Part shown: in pieces, positions 47,641 to 60,480 of the stretch
How positions within the stretch are numbered: position 1 is the stretch's first letter
How the letters are laid out: every line of letters begins with the position of its first letter
Source of the DNA: Trichopria drosophilae
Taxonomy: Eukaryota; Arthropoda; Insecta; Hymenoptera; Diapriidae
Length of the DNA stretch: 64,000 nt
NCBI GenBank assembly: GCA_030407085.1
Contig: CM059584.1
Span: forward strand, 135,088,001 to 135,152,000
Reading direction: 5' to 3'
Program-made: the position numbers and the translations under genes
The notes under the pieces: model-generated
What the model was told of the DNA's origin: nothing
Database searches by the model: none
Seen by the model: only the letters and a program-made list of their open reading frames with translations

Positions 47641-48544
47641 TTTTCAGTAATTACTGCAGTCTACACCGAGAATCTAAATGAGGTATCCTCGAAAACTGAA
47701 AAGGAATGACATACTAATGGCCTGTGGGAATAATCGATCTTATTAAAATTATAAAACGTTATTATAAAAATCTTCTGCTCAATAAAATGTGACTTTCTTT
47801 TTAATTTTGTTTTTCAAATTTGAATATGTTTTTGTTTTTAAATTATCTTTATCTGAGAATTTAGATAAAAATTCAAAAACACTTGAATCTTAACACTTTA
47901 ACGCCTGAATTGGTGTAAAAATTTGAAGAAAAATTGCCAAAAATTTTTTAAAAAATTAATCTTATCAGGAATGTATTGAAACTGCGGACAAAGTGCATAA
48001 AATATCTGAATATTAAGATACATTTGTACTTCTATGTCCTACTTCGATAACGACCTCAAAATGGTGTCAAAATGAAATATTTTTGAAAAATTAGAATTAA
48101 AAGTTCTTCGAAATTATCGCGGAATGGAACAGATATTTGTTATAATGATTAAATAATATCTATGGAAATTTTATATTTGAATTTGTTAACAAATTTTTAA
48201 ACCCTGATGAAAAATTCTGAAAAATTCCGAAAAAAATTTGTACATACTGTGATGAATTGTAGTATTTTTTGTTATTTACAACTTTTTTCGAAAAGCGGAT
48301 AGTTTTTACGGAAATTAATTTCAAATATTATAGTTTCATAAACCAAACTTTTTGCAGAGTTTTTCGTTCAATTCCAAAAATTTGTTAAAAATTAAGAGTC
48401 AATAAAAAATGTCTGAAAATATCATTTACAAAATTTGAAGAAATTCTAGTATACTCCTCGATGATTTCTAAGAACTTTTTGTTCTTAGCTTTAGAGGGTT
48501 CGGCAACAAATTCAGATCTATGAAGTACAACTTTAAAAATGTTG
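47641..48544. other. AT-rich flank of the fold-back to the right
   Basis: TTTAACGCCTGAATTGG (about 47898) resembles a TTAA-type terminus, and a GAAGGGG-TTAA end occurs at about 51836-51845. An outer element of about 3.9 kb is therefore possible but not demonstrated. Otherwise nothing is recognised. Confidence 0.25.
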
Positions 48545-51275
48545 AAAAAATTATTTCTTTAGTAATTTGTTATGTGGAATTCAGCGATGGTAGAATAAAA
48601 AGTGTAACACTCATTATTTCACGCAAAAACTATTTTTTTTTTGTTTAAATTGAATTTTTCAAATTCTATCCACATTTATTTAGACAATGTATTTTTATGT
48701 TCACTATAATTTTTTTGAATTTTTAAATTAATTTTAAGAGATATTACAGAATTTTTGTTTGAAAAATCAGATTTTTTGCGTTAAAATTTATGGGTTAACA
48801 AAATTATTTCTTTAGTAATTTCTAACATGGAATCCAATGGTGATAAAATAAAAAATGTAAAATATTTTTTCGACGAAAAAAAAAAACATTTGTTGACCCG
48901 CTCAAACTTTTTTTTGTCGAGAAATGCAATTTTTTAAAATCCATCCATAATTATTTAGAAAATGTGTTTTTATATTCATCCTAAATATTTTAAATTTTTG
49001 AATTAATTTTAAAAGATTTGATTTGCCATAAAATGTATGGGTCCACACAATTTTTCACATTTTTCACTCCAGCACCACTGAGTCCCTCGTCAAAAATTAC
49101 TGTAAATAATTTTGTCAAATATTTCATAGAGTTGATTTCGTTGCCGCGCTCCCCTTAAACAAATTAATCATTTTTTAGTTAGACCCTGCGTAAATTTTTC
49201 AAATAAATTATCGGAATAACATTTTTTTCGGATAATTCAAATATTTTATGCATATTTTTCCAGTTTCGATGAAATTCCAATATTCTGAGAGCTCAACAAA
49301 AATGTATAAACATGAATATTTACACATTTTTCAGTAATTTTTTTCTACTACAAACTTGTAAAAGACCACTGATTTATTTTAAGAAATCTTCTACCTTAAA
49401 TGTAAAAATTTAATATTTTCGTTTAGTAGTTTTTATAATTAATACTAAATTAGAATAATGGCCCTAAAACGGTATATTACAACTCCTTCCAATTCGTAGA
49501 ATAGTAATAGCTGGTGAATTAACACTAACAAAAATTCTAAACACAATTGTTGAATTCTCTTATGGATATTATAGTATTTGATTTCTAAAATGACCTGTAA
49601 TTGCATTTTGTAATATTACTCATATGCGGTCATAACTTCGATTGGTATTTCGATCCCCATTAAATTGATATGAGAGGCTTTCGAATAGAATTTTCTCTTT
49701 TGGTACATATACAGAACTGTTTTCATTCTTTCTCTGCTAACGATGTACTATTACACAACTATGGTAGTAAGAGCTACACATACAAAAATCGAGTAATTGC
49801 TCAATCATCAAAAATAGGAGATTAAAGATGTCGTAATATCTTTACCTGGTATTACTACAAGAGTCCCACGTTGAATCGGTCAATATTTTCTCAATTTTTA
49901 CGATTTCGATGTAAAAACAATATGTATAAATAGGGAGAAACGCCAACGTAAATATTACATTTCTCACACGCATTTAAAAAAATATGTTTTCGATTGAATG
50001 ATATCTCTCTCCCTTCTGTCCATTTTTCGTTTTTCTAAAACAAATAGTATTTGGAAAGGAATAGTATAACTATTTTATGTTTTGAATTTATGTTAATTGA
50101 ATAGTTCTATATAATTGTATTGATAAATATTTAGGTAATTCGAATAAATTTCAACATAACAATGAATAAAATTCCTTAATTTCTTCTCCGTTCTTTCATA
50201 AGTGAAAACTTTCCTTTGAGTGTTTCTTAAAAACCAAAGTGTAGACAAGGATGGTAATAAAAATTCCTTATTTACGTTTCGACTGTTTTGATGCAGTCCT
50301 TATCAGAAAATATTTTTTATTCTGTATAAAACAAAAATTCACAAAATAAAATAAAAGTACAATTAAAAATTTAGTAAAAATTCACACAATATAGTCATAC
50401 ATAAACAATTCAATTTCCCTAACAGAAAACCTTTATGATTCGAAGGATTTTTCAAAATTAATAAAAACCCGAAAAAATAGTTATTAAAAAAGTTTTTAAC
50501 ATCTTACCTAGATATGTTATAGTCCGTTAGAAACTGGAAAACGAACATACATCCTCTACAGAAGCACTATAAATGTTAAAAAAACAAAAGAATTATGAAT
50601 ACCGCAAGTCATTCAGTAAGATGTTAATTATAATAAAAAAATGACAAAAAAAACATGACAAAACCGAAAAATGATCGAAATAGCATTTTAAAAATTGTTC
50701 TTCTTTTCCAATTTAAAAATAAAATCACATTTGTTTCGAAAGTTCAACATATTCTAAAATTGATATTCTACAGAGATATAATAATATCTTCCTTTTACAG
50801 TTTTCGTTCAATTTGACATTTTTAGTATTTTCAGGTAAATAAAAAATTTGTTTTTTCGAAAAAATGCTTCAATATCTTTTAAAATCAATTTAAACACTCA
50901 AAAAACTTAGGATGATCATAAAAACACATTTTCTAAATAATTACGGATGAATTTTAAAAAATTCAATTTTTTCGAAAACAAATTTTGTAATGGGTCACCA
51001 AAAGTTTTTTCATTTGCCGAAAAAATATTTTCATTTTTTATTCTAGCACTACTGGATTCCATGTTAAAAATTACTAAAGAAATACTTTTTTTGACCCATA
51101 AATTTTAACGCAAAAAAAGTTTGATTTTGGAAAAATATGCTTCAACATCTCGTAAAATTAATTTAAAAATTAAAAAAAATTTGGGTGAACATAAGAACTT
51201 TCGAAATAATTGCGGATGGATTTTGGAAAATTCCATTTTTTTTTAAGAATTCCACTTAAGAAATTACTAAAAATG
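48545..51275. repeat. Large fold-back with arms of ~250-bp tandem sub-units
   Basis: In the left arm (about 48545-49105) TTATTTCTTTAGTAATTT starts sub-units at about 48553 and 48804, each continuing with ATGG(A/C)AT(T/C)C, AATTATTTAGA.AATGTATTT and TTAAATTAATTTTAA(A/G)AGAT. The right arm (about 50840-51275) has the same series inverted, with AAATTACTAAAGAAATA at about 51070 and AGAAATTACTAAAAATG near 51257. TTTTTTGCGTTAAAATTTATGGGT is shared by the arms. The 1.7-kb interior is AT-rich with no transposase frame. Confidence 0.7.
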
Positions 51276-54200
51276 AAGTATTAATATTTATTTTAGTATT
51301 AAAAACTTAGATTTAATATTTTTATATAAATCAAATTAGTAGGGAAGAAATTTTTGTGTTTAATCTCTGAATTTTTACCGATTAACATTTATTTGGAATA
51401 ACCGCGCGAGCGATCTTATGTGTTTCATGTTGCAATCTTCTAATTTAGTAAGTAATTTATTATGGATAATCTTTCATTTCTCTAATTTTCACAATGAATA
51501 AGAGCTTTAAAAATGTCAGACGTTAAAATATTCAATAACCTGTTGTGTAAAATTTCTATCTTATATTTAAGTTTATATATTGTCAGAAATAATAAATTAA
51601 TCACTGGTATCCATAACCAACTGGACGATATTTAAATTTTTTCTCTAACCAACCAAATGAAAGAAAAAATGTAGTACTGTTACTATCTTAGTTGAAGGTT
51701 CCAGCATTTTAGAACATTCGATTTTCCATAATAAAAATATCATGAAAATAAAGACAACGACTAATAAGAAGAACACATTACAGATTAATTTTGACGTATT
51801 AATAAATTGTTGTACCATATTTTGAAGTTGTTTACGAAGGGGTTAAAAAATGAACCAATTTAAATATGTATACGCTCAACCAATCAAAGTGACTAATTAT
51901 TAACTATTTTTCGCCCTCCCAGGTGAAAAGTCCGATTTTGCGCCCTTGATAGGGGTTCCCCACCCATCCCAGTTTAAAATTCGAAACATAACTTTGACGT
52001 TACATCGCTTGGGAGAAAAATTGTGTTCGTATTACGGGCCCAATACTTTATTTTAATAAAGTTTATAAATAAAAACAATTTCAACATTTTGAAACTATAA
52101 AAAACATATGTCTGATATAACGAAAGGAATGAACACAAACATGACTCACAGGAAACCAAATAAAAAAAAGCGGGGGTTAAAATTAAGCATTATTACAACC
52201 TACTTAATAAAGATAATTTCTTAATTATTACAACAATTTTACATATTCTTTCTACCTTTATGCGGAAATTCAAAGGATATTGCTACTTTCCATATTTACA
52301 AAGCGTCGAAACTAATATTTAGTTACACCATGGCAATCTTTGCATATATTATAGGTTATATTGATTGCATGTCATAAAGTAGGGTGAGCAGGAAGGTCAA
52401 ACGTGAAATTGAAAAAGAACGATGTTTTTCGTAATCACCGAGGCGCTTATTATAAAATTACTCAACCGATGGTAATAATTGACTGTAAATTTTGTGACTA
52501 GAATAAACAGGAAAGGTTGACGCGTTGGTGGATGTGTACATTTATAGAATAATAGGTTGATCTACAGTATTATGTCTGTAGAAAGTATGGAGAAACTAAT
52601 TATATCACAAAACATAAAATTGTCTTCTTTAAGTTTTACTTACATTAAACACAATTTATTAATAAATACAAAAACTCTTTGTGGATATAAATGTTTTAAT
52701 TTTAATTATTGAGAATGTACCTATTATCGACAAGACTTGAAACCAAAAAGAATCGAAACTGCCTAGTGCGAAAGTGATTCATGGCATTACGTAAACAAGA
52801 TGTCGTTAATGTTTTATGTGAACAAAAATTTTCATTTAAGGCCCGTTGTTACCACCTGACAGACCCGTTTACAACAAGTTTAGCGAAATTTAAAATCTAG
52901 CCGATTTATATCTACGACCGGTGTTAGTAAGATACGTTTGCCTGTCTAATGCAATTTGCGAAATAGTGAAAAGGAGAAATATACATTAGATAATTTTATT
53001 GCATGAATCATTTGGTATTAAAAAAACTTTTATTGAATTTTCTATTAGCATCTAATGAATAAAGATTTTCCTAGTTTTCGAAGTTTCAATAGCCCTTTAA
53101 GTTATACTTTCTTTGCTGGAAACAAGGCAGGGCGTTTATTCTAAACGTAAGCCGCTCAAGTCGTAAAAGCTATTCAATAGCTCTTAGCAAGTAAACTTGG
53201 AAATACATTAAACTAAATAGAGGTAGTTTCAAATTTTTAAGAGAATATTTAGTACTTTCCATTATTTTACATCGACGTTAATTTAATAACTTATATACTA
53301 ATTTATTTTGTCTTAACTAACAAAGTTTACATCAGTTGAGATTAGGAAATGTTTTTTCTTGATGAATTTAGGTTCAGACGAAGTCTAATGAAATGACCAT
53401 TAATCATTGATTTCTGAAATTTCATTCATCTAGGTGTAATAAATAAATTCTGAAATATTTACTGGACTTGAATGAAGATTCCAATGCAATATACATATTT
53501 GGAAAGTAAATATCTTAACACTTTTCATTGTTTAGTTTGCTTAGAACATATTATTTATCTTTTTAAAGTTGCATTATCACTTTTAAAAGCTGTGTCGACA
53601 TGTGTATCAACAATGACATCATATACAATTTTTCAGTCGTTTCTTTACACGTTCGCAATCACTTACGACGTATTAACATATGACATACTTGTGAATGAAG
53701 TTAGCGACTACGATCGAAAAGCCAATAAGACAGGGGCGTTATGCATGTACAGTCATCGTCAGATGTATAAGATGAAACATAGGATCCAAAAAATAAACTA
53801 ACAAATTTGAAGTTCCAAAGATTAGTAAAAAAAAAACCAGCAATTCTACACGGAAAAAACATTTTTTTGTACACAAATAATAAAATTTATTTGCAATACA
53901 AAATGACAAAGCATTTTAAAAGTTTTTATTGTACCATCACAATAATTACTGAAGAAATATATCATGTTAATTATATCAGTAACATTCAAGCAAAAGTTTA
54001 GAAAACATCACTACTATCCAGATGTCGACAAAGATTTTAAAATAAATGATTAAAACAATAGTGAAAAAGAAATTATTATGGTAACAAATTAAGTTTGTTT
54101 ATTTGAGAGTGTTGAAGAACTAAGTTCACATTACAACACTATTTAGTAACACCGACGGAAGCGTAAATGTGTGTAGGTTTAGAGAACTTGCTTATTACAA

Positions 54201-55786
54201 TCGTGGGAGATAATAGAGACCAGGCAACCCCTCATCAGTAGATATTACGCAAGGAACTACCGTATCTCTTGAACTTCGGGAAAAACAAGGATGCCAGTCT
54301 CGAGATTAATTAAGTACAATTATAAATAGTTTATTTGCGTGTAATAAAAATAAATGGAATATTAAAACCAAATGATGGTCATTGATTTTTAGTGTAAATA
54401 CTAATTATAATTTATAAGCAACAGAATATATAGAATAAATAATGGAAAATACTAAACATATATCGATGTAAACAAATAATTATAATTAGTAAATATTGTA
54501 TACGAAAAATAATGAACTTTAATAAATTTTAGAAAAATTTTAGTTTCATATTTGCTTTGTTCCCCTTTTTGAGAATATTATGATATTGTTATGAAATGTT
54601 TTTGGTATCTATATTAGTAGTATTTGGATGGCCTTTAGTTAATTTCTCATGATTCATTTTACTTACTTATTTAATAATTACTTACTGCCATTGTATTAGT
54701 AATATATTAACAATAAACTCTAGTTTGTGCGAATAACAATATTGGAAAGGTATTAAATATTAGTACTATTAGTGACCAAGTGTTCATATAAGTTATCAGA
54801 ATCTTTTATTGTAATTATTTTGGTATTTTTTCAAGAACCTTCTACACCAGCAATCTATTTAATCATTAAACTTTAGTTTTTCAAAATAAAATATTAATTG
54901 TAATAATAAAAAATAATATTAAGAACTCTGTTAATTATTATAACTTTAATTAATATACTATATTGTTATTTCGAATTAATTTACTACGATTTTAACATGA
55001 AATGCATGTCAAGATTTTCTCGAAACTGAGATTTATATTTAAAGATTCCTAAATTTCTATGAAGCATCGAGATATCGGTACCGTAGAATCTCTTAATTAA
55101 ACGAACACACGTGTAACGTTGAAAGTACCTTACAGGCTTATAAAACAGCTTCCCGAGATACAAAGAAAACGATTTCGAAGGATCCATTCCTTTTCGAATG
55201 TTAGCTCGTGAATACAGGGAGATACTCGTAATTTGTGTCGTACTTGCTAATAATTATGCACCACATTCGAAGTCTGATGGTATTGCACGCACAAGTGCGA
55301 ATTCCTGCGTGACTCAGGCTGAACAGGTCCACGAAGTGACCCTGAACACACTACCTAAACGGTTCAGTCTGAGCGGTAGCTAGATGTCTTCGGATATCAT
55401 CTTCCAGAAGCTTCGCCATTTTAATCATGTTATTTTTATTTCTGTGACTTAAAAAATAAAAGTGTAATATAATATTGTTACCATTTAACGAAGCATTCCA
55501 AAAATTCTTGTATCTAAGCAATGTAAGTTAGATAAGGTAAGACTTTCTTTGTCTCGATAGAACTAAGTATAGTTACGACCAACTGGACCTGAATGTGGTA
55601 TATTAAAAATATATTTGTCTAATTATGAAGGTTATTACATACATTAGATCTAATAACTTGAGTTTCGATTTATAAACAACGAAAAGAGCCATCTACATCA
55701 TATTTATGCTTCTAATATCCAGGAGGTATTAACCATGAATAAATGGATAACACGGGCCAACATGGTTCAATTGATGGGTAGCTATG
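51276..55786. other. Mostly AT-rich non-coding; small island at 55050-55400
   Basis: 51900-52050 is briefly GC-richer (CGCCCTCCCAGG, GGGGTTCCCCACCC) with no feature. The 109-codon frame at 53472-53801 and the 64-codon frame at 53807-54001 have no recognised motifs. About 55050-55400 has higher complexity and a 61-codon frame at 55198-55383 starting with ATG and ending SLSGS, not recognised. Everything else is featureless. Confidence 0.35.
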
Positions 55787-55788
55787 GA

Positions 55789-56440
55789 TCATTTCCGACG
55801 TAATTCAGAAGTGAGAAGTGGACCATCACGTCAGGATTTTGAGATATTTGAGGTACGGTACCAAACAAAATTCATTTCTTCGCTATTTTTGAGGTTACGT
55901 GCATCTTGCAACTATGCTTTTTGGCCTTCCGTACTTTTTGAATCTTTTAGTACAACCTTCACCCTTCAAAATTAGGTTTTATTCGATCACCTAGGATTTT
56001 TTTCTAACAAATGTACGACTATTTTAAATGTTAACATTGTTCATGAACGAATCTCTACTATGCATGATGTATGTACAATGATAAACTAAGAAACACAAAC
56101 TCAATATCAGTTTTTCATAGTCACCGAATCCAGAAACGTCCAAAAACAAATTTTCAAGAGAAATTAAGTAGAAACCTGTAGACTTTAAAAGGACAAGATG
56201 ACTGTTTATGGCGTTTTTGAGACCAATGTCATAATTTAAAATGGCCGCAACTCTCTAAGAAAAAATCGTAGGAGATCGAATAAAAGTTCATTTTGAAGGG
56301 TAAGGGTAGTAATAAAAAATGCAAATAGTACAGGCCAAAAACAATTGTTTTATTTTTGTTTTATACGTAACCTCAACGCGTTTTTCCAGTGCATAACCTC
56401 AAATATTTCAAAATGCTGAATTTCATCATAAGCATTCTGA
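55789..56440. mobile_element. Element with AACCTCAAA terminal inverted repeats, copy 2
   Basis: The left arm has CATCACGTCAGGATTTTGAG, ATTTGAGG, TTTTTGAGGTTACGT, TTTTTGGCCT, CTTCACCCTTCAAAAT and TTTTATTCGATC. All are mirrored by the right arm, which ends CCTCAAATATTTCAAAATGC. It shares CACG(C/T)CAG.ATTTTGAGAT, AAATTTTCAAGAGAAA and overall layout with the copy at 43331-44085, and both are preceded by GCCAACATGGTT 70-90 bp upstream. Its right end runs straight into the next fold-back. No coding frame. Confidence 0.65.
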
Positions 56441-58184
56441 ACATAAAATTGATCGCTCTTTCAGATTCTGTTATCAAATTTAGTCTACAATAAACATGTA
56501 AAAAGTTAGAAATAATTTTTCACAAAAAACACGATTTTATCCTTCAATATTCTTAATCAATATTTTCATTTCAAACAAGAATAGTAATTGGGTCAAAACT
56601 TCAAAATATCGTGTCTTTAATATCTCAGCTATAAATATTCCTAATAATATATAGGAAAGTTGAAGATGGCGCCTTCAAACTGGCGACTAGAGCTTTCTTT
56701 TTTTTTTTTTTGTAAAATATCAGTTTAGTGTACCAAATCTTCAAAAATTATCCCATCCTGATAAAACTTAATACTTACAAGTTTTTGGGTCTCTGAGTAC
56801 GAATTTCAAGTTATTTTTAAAAAATTCCTTTTAAAAATTACATTTTATATTTATGAAACCAATATAATATGGTAAATTAGGGTTTTGGGGTCTCCCATTA
56901 CGAATTACGGGTTATTTAAAAAAACTGAAAATCTCGGATGCAATATGGCGAACAAAATTTTAAAACTTTGATTACTTTTCTTAAAAATGGACATAGGGAG
57001 GTTTTTAACTTTTATTGATAATTTTTTTGTTTATAAACAACTTAATTTTTTTATTTTAACATTTGCTAATAAAAATATTCATTCTGCAATTTCCATTTTG
57101 TTTCATTCCGAAATTGACCAAAAATGGACCAAGTAATAACAATTTAAAATGAAAAAATACCGAAAATTTATATTTTCTTATAAGCAGATTGAAAAGGTAC
57201 AAATTCGTATAACGACAAAAAAGATTTACCTTTTTATCGTGAATAAGGATTTGCCTGTTAAAATTGAAATTTAAAACATTTTTGAAAATCGACTATTGGG
57301 CAATATTTTTGCAGCAGAATCCACGCGTAAGCACTTTTGATCGTCAGATGAATAAAAAATTGTATGTAGTCAACATTACATTTTGCATTCATTAACAGTA
57401 TCTCAGTACAGTTACATAAAACTAAAATAAAATGTTGTATTTTTGACCGCAACATTAGAAAAATTACTCCTAATTGGTAATCAGAGACTCCAAAACCCTG
57501 ATTTACCGAGTTTCATAAAAATAAAACAGGGTTTTAATTCTGTAATTTCATGTTAAAAACACTACATTTTCGTAACCAGCCTCCTCAAAAATCCTTGTAC
57601 CAAGTTTCGTACGTATATAATGAAATTTTAAATATTCGGCCGCCATATTGGATCCGCCATTTTGAATTTTTGAAAATAACTTCATTTTCATAACCAGCGA
57701 CCTAAAAACCCCCCAATATAGCAATTTGCATGAAAATTAAAAAAAAATGTAATTTTTGTCCGCCATATTGGATACGCCATTTAACATTTAAAAAAAATAA
57801 CGTGAAATTAATACTCAGAATCCCAAAAATGTATTGGTACTATGTTTTATCAAGATCGGGTAATTTTTAAGGGTTTGGTACACTAAGATAATATTTTACA
57901 AAAAAAAAAATAACTTCAGTCGCCATTTTGGAGCCGCCATCTTTAATTTTCGTATATGTTATTACGTATATTTATAGCCGAGACATTAAAGACACAATAT
58001 TTTAAGGATTTAACCCAATGACTTTCCGGTTTTGACATAAAATATTGATTTGAACAATGAAACATAAAAAAATATTTGTGAAGGAAAAAATCGTTTTTTG
58101 TGAATAATTGTTTATAAGTTTTCCCACTTTTATTGCAGACAAATTTTGATAGAAGAATCGGAAAGAGCGATCGATTTTATGTCG
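56441..58184. repeat. 1.74-kb fold-back, arms of unequal length containing ATGGCGG units
   Basis: The left arm starts ACATAAAATTGATCGCTCTTTC and the right arm is its inverted partner ending GAAAGAGCGATCGATTTTAT. The match continues through CACAAAAAAC, CGTGTCTTTAATATCTC against its partner, AGATGGCG..TTC.AA..TGGCGAC, TAGTGTACCAAA and GGGTTTTGG.GTCTC. The right arm carries about 240 bp more, namely two extra ~117-bp units (about 57560-57790: GTCCGCCATATTGGATACGC and CGGCCGCCATATTGGATCCG). Tandem expansion has thus occurred in one arm only. No coding frame; no clear target duplication. Confidence 0.8.
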
Positions 58185-60480
58185 AGAATATTTTATTTCA
58201 ATTTTTGTTTAATTGGTTTTTAATGTCTACAAATATTCCGAAAATCTTGGTGAAATTTGTGTCTTCTTGAGCTAAATAATAATGAGTTTATGAGTGAAAT
58301 AAAAAGTACGGTTAATATTATATCAGTGCATCTTTATGTGTGGGTGTATGTTTTAAGGTTGTACGTGTGTCATAGCTTTGTCGACCGTCTAAATTGTAAA
58401 CTAAGTGAGTCAACATCTGTATAAATACACGGAAGCACTGGAAACTCCATAATGTAATTTAGTACATAAATGTAGAATAATTTTGTATCAAGTGAAATTA
58501 CAATGCATTATTTATTTAACCAGCGAACTATAATAACGAACTGATTATGAGGGTAAAAAAGTAATAAAATGTAGGTTTTTATCGAGTATAATCAAAATTA
58601 CAAGATCCTGTATTACGTCAAAGCAAAGAAGAATGCCAACAGCAGAAAAAAAACAAATATTAAACAAAAAATAACTTACGTAAAGCGAAAGATTAACGCA
58701 TGCTGAAGTTCAAAAAATGCAACGTCCTTCGACCAAGAAAAGTTTATAAAAATCGTAGGTGTATAATAAATATACTAAATTGTAAGTAGAAACAGATAAA
58801 TTAATCAGACAATAACATTTAAGACCAATTTTTCAAAACTTCCTTTCGTCGGAACAAACTATTCTTTTTTAATATAAGAAAATAAAAGGTAATTAAAAAA
58901 ATTGTCTCGTGATGAAAGCTTATTACGGTTGAAAAGTCCGGACACGGCAACAAACACTGACCCGACAAACACCAAAAAAGAAGAAATAACATCAGTACTA
59001 TTTAAATAAAATATAGTAACAAAAAAAACGAATTATTTTCACATTCGTCATCTGAGGCGATACGGTCCTTTTAAGAAAGCATATTTTTCTTCTCACACCA
59101 TAAAGTACATTTGGCGCCAGTGTAAGTAACGCCAGACTCGTCTACACATAAATCATCACAGTTTTCAGGATTTAGCGAGATACTACTCCGATCCACTTTT
59201 CGATAAAAGAAATTGAAATTATGAAAATTTGAAATAAAAAGGCTATCTGCCTAGAATAAGAAAAACGAAACTTTTTAAATTGAAAATTTCAGAAAACGAA
59301 TATATTCATATTTAACAAAGCCCCATTTTCTAACGATAAATTATATTTTTATCTCACCGAGAAAAACGCTGTCGATTTCTATAGGCGGTTAGCATATTTC
59401 ATCAACACGCACACCGTGCGAAAATGTATTACTAACAACCTCATGTATCAGGTATGTCAGAAAGTAGCAGTATTCCATTATCGAATAATTTTTAAACCAA
59501 TTTAAATACCAGAGCGAACTTTACTGTTATTTTACCATGTACGACGAAAGTCGCCTCTGATATCGATTCGATCTTTGATAGAATTTTCTGAAAAGGATTC
59601 AGAAGAGTACGAGTTATTTTAAACCAAGACCTGATTTCTCATAAAAATGATATTTTATATTGGCACTTGTTATTGTTTATACATATTAATAAGCTACTAT
59701 AATGTGGAATTTAAATATTGTTACAAATAAATGTTATGACATAATTCCATTTTCGAAATTTTACCGTTGTCGTTTCATTTAAATTTATACTCAAAAACAG
59801 AACGCTAAAAAAATAAACGTCACATAGATTTTGTTATTTTTGAACGAGCTTTTTCCTGATAATAATTGTTTTCAAAGAAATTCATTACACGCAGGCGAAA
59901 AAACGTTTAAAAATTTTCAAACCCGTTTTTCACGTCTTAGGTTACGAGAAATAGATTCCGAAAAGTTACAACATAATTACATTTATCCAGTAGAAAAGGA
60001 AAGGTGAATGAATTGAAATGGGATCTGAAGTTCTGCATAATGAAATTTGGATTTAAAAAGTTTGGTAAAAGAAGTAGGCCCCTGCGTATCGTGTTAACCT
60101 ATAAAACCCAGGGACCAACTATGTGGCACATTCAACTGCGCATATTTCCGTCAAAAAATATCGTATCGGGACGATTTTTTTTTTGTTTTCAAGATAATTT
60201 TATGCCCTTTCACATTAATTTATGAGAATAAAGGTAATTTGAACTCAATAGCAGAAAAATAGGAAAAACTTTTGTAAACAATTTCTCATTTCAATCTATT
60301 CTCCTAATCTGGAAATTCGCTTAATTATCATTAACAATATCGCAGTTTTTTTAATAATACCCAACTGTTAATGAAAATACTACTTTGTAATTCAGAAAAA
60401 TTCCAAATTTCCCAAATTCGTGATAGGAAATTTGTAAAAAGTAAATTAAAATACAAAATCAATATTCAGCGTCCCTTTCA
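58185..60480. other. AT-rich non-coding stretch
   Basis: No inverted repeat, tandem array or recognisable frame was found. The 73-codon frame at 60004-60225 shows no motif. Confidence 0.4.

Noticed and set aside
53472..53801. 109-codon plus frame as a gene
   Set aside because: No motif, no splice or promoter context, and typical AT-rich residue bias; only its length is unusual.
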